Positions 56,885 through 64,000 of a DNA stretch of 64,000 bases are shown piece after piece. The notes beneath the pieces are model-generated. The model did no database searches, was not told the DNA's origin, and worked only from the letters and a program-made list of their open reading frames with translations. The first letter of the stretch is position 1. Each line of letters opens with the position of its first letter. The position numbers and the translations under genes are program-made. Source of the DNA: Cryptomeria japonica (lineage: Eukaryota; Streptophyta; Pinopsida; Cupressales; Cupressaceae); contig NC_081412.1 in the NCBI RefSeq assembly GCF_030272615.1, positions 19,011,932-19,075,931 of the forward strand. Reading direction: 5' to 3'.

Positions 56885-57865
56885 TTATCCAGAGTTGCCA
56901 GGTACCTCTTGAATTTTTTCTGCTTCAGTGAACTCACCTAATTCATCATTTGTGTTTTGCATCTGAACATGTCTTATCATATCGAGACAAGAACCCCCAT
57001 CATGATCTGTGGTAAGATGGAATGAACGCATGACACCCTTGTCAGGAGGTGCCTCTATTTGTAATCTTTGTGGAGCTACAGGTAATTGCAATGGTCATCC
57101 ATAGTTATACTGATTTAGAGTTTTTCTGCTTATATCCTAATAAGGCTGCGGATAGGGATTTCTAGGCTTTGGTATATGCCTCTTCAAAGAAATCATATCA
57201 TTGACAAGCCATTGAACAACTAGGTTAGTGGAAGAGGTAGATGCTTGAGGTTGACCCTGAGGGGTTTGTACATCTTTCCTCCATTTTTTGGCTCTTATTA
57301 GATCATCTTCAAGTTGTATAGCTTCATTTTGTGCAGTCTCAAGATCAGCTGGCCTACTTCTTCTAAGGTGAAAACCTACGTCAAGAGGCATGGAATTTAT
57401 GAAGAAACATTGTTGATTATCAGCAGTTGGCCTTTTGAATTGAAGAATCTTATGAATAATCTTATTATACCTGGCTACATAGTCCCTCATTGGCTCATAA
57501 ATTTCTTTTTTCATTTGTGTGAGCTGAGCTAGTAACAAATGTTCATCATCAGCACTTTTGAACCTTTTCTCAAAAGTGGTTTTCATTGTCTGCCAGTTAG
57601 TTATGGATCTTGCTCGCAGATGACTGAACCAATCTATTGCCCCCTCAATAAGAGTTTGAGAAAAAAGCCTAACGGCCACATCTTCATATTGGACTGCCAG
57701 AATCCCAGTGGCTACATTAAAAGAATTCAAGTGCTCTTCAACTGAGACTTTTCCATCTCCATTATATTTAGGTAGGACATCCCTTGCCCCTTTTGGAAGT
57801 GGATTTTGAGCTGCGAGAGAAAGAGGTCCAACAACAACACCCCATGGTTGGGCCATAATGAACAC
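56885..57865 (-). pseudogene. G2 gag
   Basis: The likely ATG is at 57856 (MAQPWGVVVG; the frame is open nine bases further to a GTG). The capsid region has LPKYNGDGKVSVEEHLNSFN, AVRLFSQTLIEGAIDWFSHL, SITNWQTMKTTFEKRF, EPMRDYVARYNKIIHKI and DLETAQNEAIQLEDDLIRAK, matching the Retrotrans_gag pattern of plant gypsy elements. It stops at 57137. A further piece (56885-57091) is in another frame. No zinc knuckle recognised. Confidence 0.9.
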
Positions 57866-58301
57866 AAGATAAATGGTTACTAGAGGAGGAGCTTGAACTC
57901 CAGTAAGTGTTAGTGCTTGTCAAGGGTTTGAAGAAGAAGGTATAGGAGTAATTCAGACAGCAGAGGAAGGCCTACTTCTAGCATTTCTTTTGGGAGTAAA
58001 GTTCGTGGCAAATGACAATCCTTGCAATTCTTCAAAACAATTATCAATTATTCCCTCCCTCCTCTGTGATTTGGTATAAGGACGAGAATCCAGTGTTGTC
58101 CACCCCTAGGGTTCTCAGGTCCTCAACAACTCCTTTAAACCCAACAATATTCCTATACCTTGGGGATTTGTTTTAGGCAAGACAGGCCTGTGAGTATTGT
58201 TTATTATTTTTGAATACAACTCTTTCAAACTCAGAGCATGCTGATCTATTGAAAGTTTTACTTTTTTTGTCATTCTCTCCCCAGCAAAGTCGCCAAAAAT
58301 C
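57866..58301 (-). promoter_or_regulatory. G2 leader with primer-binding site
   Basis: On the minus strand TGGCGACTTTGCTGGGGA (58278-58295) lies a few bases inside the LTR end (TCACTAACA GATTTT). This TGGCGACT-CTGGGGA form is a familiar plant gypsy primer site. The remaining 400 bp is non-coding leader. Confidence 0.85.
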
Positions 58302-61076
58302 TGTTAGTGAATAGATTTTTCCTTTCTTAGAATGATCAATTTTAAACTCTGTCACCTTCTTTTAAAGACAAAGGCTCAGCTAAACAGCTGGGTAAGTGTT
58401 GTATAAACAACTTCCCTCTGAATTTTCCATAGGTACAACTCCCTATTTCAGTTATTCAAGGAATAATCTAATTAATTTTATTTTAGCAGTAGCTCTTAAC
58501 CTAAAAGCATGTAAGGCTACCTACTTCATTCTTAGATGAGAGGCCAATATTTCACACATTTTTTAGAGAAATACTATCTTTCTAATCTTTACAATGCAAG
58601 AGATGAAAGTAACTGAATCAAAGTTCAGAACACCATTCCCACAATTCCAATAAGAAACGAACAGATAAGAGAAACCAAATATGTTCTCAAAAACAAATCT
58701 TTTCCTAAGAACAAACACCCAAAGGAAGCAGCACTAGAAAAATAATAATTTTCTGCAATAGAAAGGTCATTACTGCTATTTGATTAGATAAGCGTATGCA
58801 AAGATATGTATCTACACAAATTCAAAACCCACAGATTTTCCTTCTCCCAAAAATAGTATGATCTTTATATATATATTCTCTTGCAACAAAATCACAATAA
58901 TACATCTATAAATCCTTTTCCATTCCAGTTTTAAAAGTTTAATCCTTCCTTCTTCAAAACAGAAACATCACAAAACAAAGGGAAAACAAAAACTAACTAA
59001 ATTTTTGCTACTAGATCTAACCCCTATTCTATCTATCTTTCCTTAATTTATAGTTTTAGAACAGGGGAGGTCTTCCTGAAAACTCGACCTCCCCTAAAAC
59101 AGTTACGAAACCAACAGATGTATCTTGGGATAGATGTCCCGAAGTTTTTGTATAAACATGAGAAATTACAAAAATAAAAGAAACTGAGCCTAAATCAATG
59201 CATTATGTCACTTTCCATCATCATCATCCTCTCCACTTTCATAGGCGTCATGGGCGGTGGTGAGTTCTTGAATAATAGATTGGCTTGGAACTTTCATCGC
59301 GTTGAGCTTTGCCTTCACTGCCTCCTTATTCCATCAGTGCTTCACCATCTTTTCAGCATGTTTTGGCAACTGATCCTTTCCAATGAAAGTCATGGACTCA
59401 ATCCTAGCCACCCTTGTTATATCTTCTGGAGTGAAATTACCCTTGGCCTTGATTTTCTCCATGTTTATTCGGAAAGCCCTAATTGCATCCTGTGTGTTCA
59501 ACCTGTAAATTTCCAATTGCCAATCATGGTCAGGGTTAACCACCTTGTTATCATTAACTATACTACACTGGAGATCCTAGAGCTCATAAACAGAGTTCTT
59601 AGCATCGAACATCACACACTTGAAGGTAAGCACCCACCACATTATGGTTTTCTTCAGCACAAAGAGCTAACATTCATCCGCTACCAGTTTGATTGAGTGT
59701 TTCGTCAAAAACCTGGTAACTCCATATTCTTCTATTTTGGTGAACAAAGGCAAGATATTCTACCACTTGTGTTCCTCCTTCTCTCATGGCACAAGCTGAT
59801 TTTGAACTTCGGCGATAAGACTCTGTGTCTCATCGCATAACCTTCGGGAGTCGGTGATGTACTTCTCCCTGTCCTTGATTATTCCCTCAATCCATTTCTC
59901 CATGGCTTCTGCAATACTCTTGGCCCGTTGAACTTGGCTCATCAACTTTTTATTTTCTAGCGTGGTTGGGTTGAAGTTCTCTGTAGCATGAGATATTGGG
60001 AGAGCACCAAAGCAACCAATACTATTGATGAACTGGGCAAAAACATTTATGTGTCGCTTTAGCTCTCTCTTTTCTCTCCCATCTTTCTCCAATCTGGTGA
60101 GAATTTTCTTTGCCGATACCTAGAAGAAATGATTGTCTAAGTCTCTACTCATATTTCCTAGTTCCACCTTCATGATCTCAAAATCATTGGGTTTAGCCTC
60201 CTTGTTTTCATCCTTAGGTTTGTACGAGGTGATTTCAGTGACCCATTTTCCAGTTCCTTCATCATTGTCCAAGCGGGCAGCGATCTTGAACCTTTTCAGC
60301 TTAGGACTCTTCTTTGTGTACTTAACGACCATTTCCTGAATCGAAATAGTCACGGGAAGAAAATTACGCTTTCTATTCACCAAAGTGGTCAACCACTTAG
60401 GAGTTGTACTGCAGCTGGTTGTTCCTTCGATCGCTTTGGAAGGTGGCATCATAGCCACAGTCACCGTATGAGAATCTAGGGCATTAGCAGCATCGCTATC
60501 CAAGTCTTCAACTTCAAATATCTGGGCATCAAGAATCATATCTTTCACCCTTTTATCCTTTGCTTGATCCAACTTTCTTTGAGCGACACTTCGAGACCGG
60601 GTATGCTGAGGAGTACAAAAATCCAAAGCTGAATTAGACCTATGTCTAAGTTGGGGCTTCTTTTTATCCTTACCTACATGAATAGGCATAGAAGCATTGT
60701 TAGAAAGATGCTTTGGTGAATGTAGAGGGACCTCATTACTCTTTGTTGAATTAGACTTAACACCTAATTTCATTGCTTCCTTCCTGGCAACCCACGCTGT
60801 GGTCCTTTCCAAAACTCCTTTGGTCCTTAGCTGTATATCATCTTTCTCTTCCTCATCCCAGTCAATTGGAGGCATTTCAATTTTTGCATGGGCTAAGTAT
60901 CCTGGTTTGAATAGCTATAGATAGTCCTCTTCGAGCCCCTTAGTGTCCAACTTTACTTGCAATGAAACAACTTGATCTAACACCATCCTCATGTTTCCCC
61001 TTTTGAACACATTGAGTTCATCAGTACAATCTTCCTAGAAATCATCTAATTGTGGCATTGGGAGGTATGCAATTAG
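58302..61076 (-). repeat. G2 long direct repeat, right copy (5' LTR side), interrupted by C2
   Basis: Collinear with 47237-50010 and nearly the same length (2775 versus 2774 bp). It ends at GGTATGCAATTAG where the left copy continues GGTATGGCATTAGACCC, i.e. exactly at the C2 insertion. The TATA-like TATATATAAAGATC recurs at about 58862-58878 on the minus strand. Confidence 0.88.
59205..61076 (-). pseudogene. Second copy of the accessory ORF (C-terminal part)
   Basis: Collinear with 48142-50010: the frame 60875-60120 (MPPIDWDEEEKDDIQLRTKG ... LGNMSRDLDNHFF) is open for 251 codons where the left copy has stops, and 60092-59784 continues it. The copy is cut at its 5' side by C2 with target sequence ATTAG. 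Open lengths differ between the copies, so both derive from a longer intact frame. Confidence 0.8.
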
Positions 61077-62260
61077 TGTTACTACTTATCAAATTGGCAT
61101 TAGTTTCATATCCAAAGTCATACTATATATTCTAGTCGGTTAGTATTATCGAATCATGCAGTCGGTACACACAGAGAAGTCGATATGAACAGTCTAGTCG
61201 GTTACAGAAGAAAGCAGTCACAGAACGCAGTATTCACCGAGCTATTTACCGAGTAATGTTTCATGGCTACCAAGTAGCAAAGTTAACTCACCGAGTTGAT
61301 ATTCACCGAGTGAAACGTTTTACCAGATACATTGAACCTAGACATGCACATGAAAACGTGTTACAAGATCGAGGCACATCTAACTGTTTTTGCATTGGAA
61401 ATTGCATTAGGAGATTATGTATGATTAAAAGGTCAATCTAACCAATGAAATATTTTGTTTAGTTATTCATTCAAAGAATCTTTTGTAAGATCGAAGCAAT
61501 GAATTAGATCACTGCTGTAAGAGATCTATTTATACAGCATGATTCTAGGGTTAGAAAAAGAGATATAGACAAGAGATGTGAGATATGTGTGTGTATGCAT
61601 GAAGGAAGACTATTACAGAGACACAAAGAGGTCACTGAGAAGGTTATCAGTGAACAGTTGAAGAACAAAGTAAACAGAAGGGTTTATTGAGTTTCATTAT
61701 GGGTTACCAAGGTATGCTACAAGCTAGGTAATCTTATTCTGAGCACATAGAATCTACTATAGCATTTCAGATGTAAAGTTGCAGATATTTGTGATGATTC
61801 TATTATAATATTTGAAGTTGCAAGAGAAACCTTTAATAGGGTAAAAGACTCTAACCAAGTCTATAAATTGTAAATCCTTTAACTAGGTGCAACATTTATA
61901 TAGTGTTGTAAAATCATTTAGTAAGGTAGATCTAACTGATCTTGATACTCCTAACAAGGTAAGCTATCTGAAATAGCTAAATGTAGCTCTAACCAAGCAT
62001 TCTTTATTATTGCAGTAGTGAAGTTGTGGGTGCCATCCCCACCGTAGTTTTTCTCTTTAACTAAGAGTTTCTGCATGACCAAAATATATGTGTTATGGAG
62101 TAAATCATGTATGATTGTTATCTGTTGATTTTAGCTTTATTTTATGTTACTGTGCTATTTTTTTTATGCATAACAGTAAGGTTATTATTGAAGAAAAGTT
62201 TTGGAGTACTGATTCACTCCTCCCCTCTCAGTACATTAGCTTTCCATATTGGGCCTAACA
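61077..62260 (+). repeat. C2 5' LTR (1184 bp)
   Basis: TGTTACTAC...GGGCCTAACA, with TGTTA/TAACA inverted ends, preceded by target sequence ATTAG (61072-61076) and followed by the primer site. The LTR is rich in AGTCGGT and ACCGAG phrases (about 61130-61310). A TATA-like CTATTTATACAGC lies near 61527. Confidence 0.9.
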
Positions 62261-62262
62261 AT

Positions 62263-62274
62263 TGGTATCAGAGC
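62263..62274 (+). promoter_or_regulatory. C2 primer-binding site (initiator tRNA-Met)
   Basis: TGGTATCAGAGC two bases after the LTR, the same primer type as C1. Confidence 0.95.
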
Positions 62275-62322
62275 TCGAATCTTGGAAAAGGGTTTAACTA
62301 CCTAAAGAGAAAGATCTTAGCA

Positions 62323-63675
62323 ATGGAAGGCTACAAACAATCTTGAAGGATTGTGCATCTTCAAGAAGAGCTGGATAATGCAAATCAAGTGATTACAGAC
62401 ATGCAGAGGCAAATGCAAAAATCTCTGAAAGTAAGGAGAAGATTATCTGATGACTTGCAAGATTCTCAAGAGCTAGTGGAACAAATTGAGACATCATTTG
62501 AGAATAGTATATCTGAAGAGACTGAAGAAATAATTGGAATGTTGAAAGAAAAGAACAAAGCATTGGCTGATCAACTAAAAGCAATGAAAAGAGAACATGA
62601 ACATTTCAGTACATAGATGACTGAAAATCTAGATGCATTAAGGATAGCTGAGGATAAAGCAAGAGATCTACAAAGAGAGAAACAACAACTTGAAGCTCTA
62701 GTATCTGATAAGGATGATGAAATCATAAGGTTAACTAGTATTCAACAAAATATGACAGATCAACTAGGTTATGCACATCATGAAGCAATTCTAAAGAATG
62801 ATGAAAATCAATCATTGAAACTTGAAGTATCAAGGTTTACTGGTGAACTTGAAACAGAGAAGAAATCCAAAGAATCATTGGAGAAAAGTTATGAAGCATC
62901 AAAGATGTTGGATGAGCAACTGAATACAAGAAGACTCTACAAAGATGGAGGACTCGGTTACAAAGGAAAAGAATCAACCGAGAAAGGAATTCATACTACC
63001 GAGAGAGGAGAATCATCAAAGCAAGCTGGAAACAAGAATAACATCAAAAGGAAGAAGCCTATTTGCTACTACTGTGGAAATCAAGGCCATACTGCCAACA
63101 TATGCCAGATCAAAAAAGGTAAGCAATCGAATATCTCTAAGTCCAATGGATATTGTTACAATTGCAATAAATATGGTCACACACCTAATCAATGTAGGAC
63201 AAAGTCTGTTAACAACTATCAGAAGGCAAAATTCAAAGGGTTTTGTAAAAACTGCAATAGATATGGACATAGTACCAAGAAGTACTGGTTTAAGCAAAAT
63301 AACTACATGAAGTATCCACATCGAGAAAACACTGGAGGTTACCAAACTCACACAGATCCTTACCGACAATATGCAGCAGTACCATGGGATTACAATACAA
63401 GGATATGGTGCGAATGTTGTGGAAGATATGGACATATAAGTCCCAACTATTTTATAAGATTTGGAATGAACAATCGGAGATCATGGAGAAGTCCTGGTAT
63501 GGCATGTTTTCATTGTCACGAAGCTGGACATTTAGTTGGAGATTACAGAGATCAACTAAGAAGAGACACTAAAGAGATAAAAGAAAAGTTCAAGATGATT
63601 TGGAAAAAGAAGGAAATTATGTCTGATAAAGAAAGCACCTTACCTACCGAGTTAGGTGCACCTATTTCATATTAG
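62323..63675 (+). pseudogene. C2 gag-like protein: coiled coil plus five zinc-knuckle motifs
   Basis: One frame from ATG 62323 to the TAG after GAPISY, with only two internal stops (TGA at 62344, TAG at 62614). Residues up to about 210 form a heptad-rich coiled coil (EELDNANQVITDMQRQMQKS; LQREKQQLEALVSDKDDEII). Then come CYYCGNQGHTANIC, CYNCNKYGHTPNQC, CKNCNRYGHSTKKY, CECCGRYGHISPNY and CFHCHEAGHLVGDY. The last three have Tyr in place of the fourth ligand Cys. The usual copia gag opening (UBN2 domain) is absent. It probably binds RNA. No protease or integrase follows before the window ends. Confidence 0.85.
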
Positions 63676-64000
63676 TCAAGAAAAGGTATGAAGGGACTGC
63701 ATTCTCTAAAAGTTAAATCATAACAGTTCCTATTCTATTATGTACAAAATTCAAAATCTGCATAGTTAAGATGCAATTAGTCAGTTTATATACTATATAG
63801 GAAACCTGTCAAGTCGGTGTATATAGGAAACCTGTTAAGTCGGTTAATAAAGCAAAGTTGGGTACTCGATTAAAACAGAAAAAAGAGTAAATCGGTAAAA
63901 GGTGAACCGAGTGCATTTAATATCTTGACCTAACTTGCACGGAGCCCGATGAGGTATTTTTGAGTACTTAAAAGTGTTTTCATGGTCATTTTCATTCACC
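63676..64000 (+). other. C2 internal sequence after gag, no pol seen
   Basis: Stop-rich in the gag frame. Contains ATATAGGAAACCTGTCAAGTCGG twice in tandem form (about 63797 and 63823) and more CGGT/ACCGAG phrases. Suggests a non-autonomous element or a pol further right. Confidence 0.5.

Larger units (their letters stand above)
47237..61076 (-). mobile_element. G2: Ty3-gypsy element with an RNase H upstream of RT and an ORF after integrase
   Basis: The direct repeat 47237-50010 and 58302-61076 brackets gag-protease-RNase H-RT-RNase H-integrase-ORF on the minus strand. The LTR end TCACTAACA is followed by a primer site. The repeat either is one LTR of at least 2.77 kb carrying the 3' half of the accessory ORF, or consists of a ~0.9-kb LTR plus adjacent ORF from a second tandem element. 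The right copy is cut by element C2 at 61077, so the window cannot decide. Confidence 0.85.

Noticed and set aside
1-64000. CRISPR arrays, tRNA and rRNA genes, bacterial operons
   Set aside because: None seen; the only regular repeats are satellites, minisatellites and LTRs, and the elements are eukaryotic. The two TGGTATCAGAGC sites are retrotransposon primer sites, not tRNA genes.

Overview
This window looks like nuclear DNA of a seed plant with a large, repeat-filled genome. A gymnosperm is my best guess, from the mix and age of the elements; the sequence does not prove it. I found no intact host gene, tRNA, rRNA or CRISPR array. Almost every coding trace belongs to a transposable element, and most open frames are broken by stop codons that look like C-to-T decay (CAG to TAG, CGA to TGA).

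Layout. 140-2065 is a tandem satellite with an exact 359-bp period. 2677-11251 (minus) is an old, intron-containing DDE-transposase-like gene. It is split by a ~730-bp GC-richer insert (about 5011-5740) and by a complete Ty1-copia element, C1 (5920-10955, target duplication GGTGC). 11864-14600 is a cluster of purine-strand tracts, AG microsatellites, GGGGTCAT-type repeats and AT-rich minisatellite. 16221-32753 (minus) is a large Ty3-gypsy element, G1, of the dual-RNase-H (Tat-like) kind, with three LTRs instead of two and an apparent target duplication CCTAC. 35048-36227 is a lone LTR with primer-binding site (G3). 36233-36944 is an unrecognised coding remnant. 40964-42998 is a foldback element with ~800-bp inverted arms. 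44133-47236 is a LINE with endonuclease and reverse transcriptase, cut off by the LTR of a second gypsy element, G2 (47237 to at least 61076, minus). A second copia-like element, C2, begins at 61077 inside a G2-related repeat and runs off the window.

Most notable biology. The two gypsy elements carry an extra archaeal-type RNase H in different places. In G1 it follows the ordinary RNase H, before integrase. In G2 it lies between protease and reverse transcriptase inside one unbroken 588-codon frame, with all four catalytic acids kept, while the ordinary RNase H after the RT has lost catalytic positions. G2 also carries a ~1000-codon accessory frame after integrase, and a second partial copy of it is present. 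The 2677-11251 gene belongs to a DDE-like family that I recognise only through motifs (DFAENY, SDNC, HGKGEHDG).

Order of events. The DDE gene was present before C1 inserted in its frame. The LINE was present before G2. The G2-related repeat was present before C2. Coordinates of degenerate elements are approximate to tens of bases unless termini are given.
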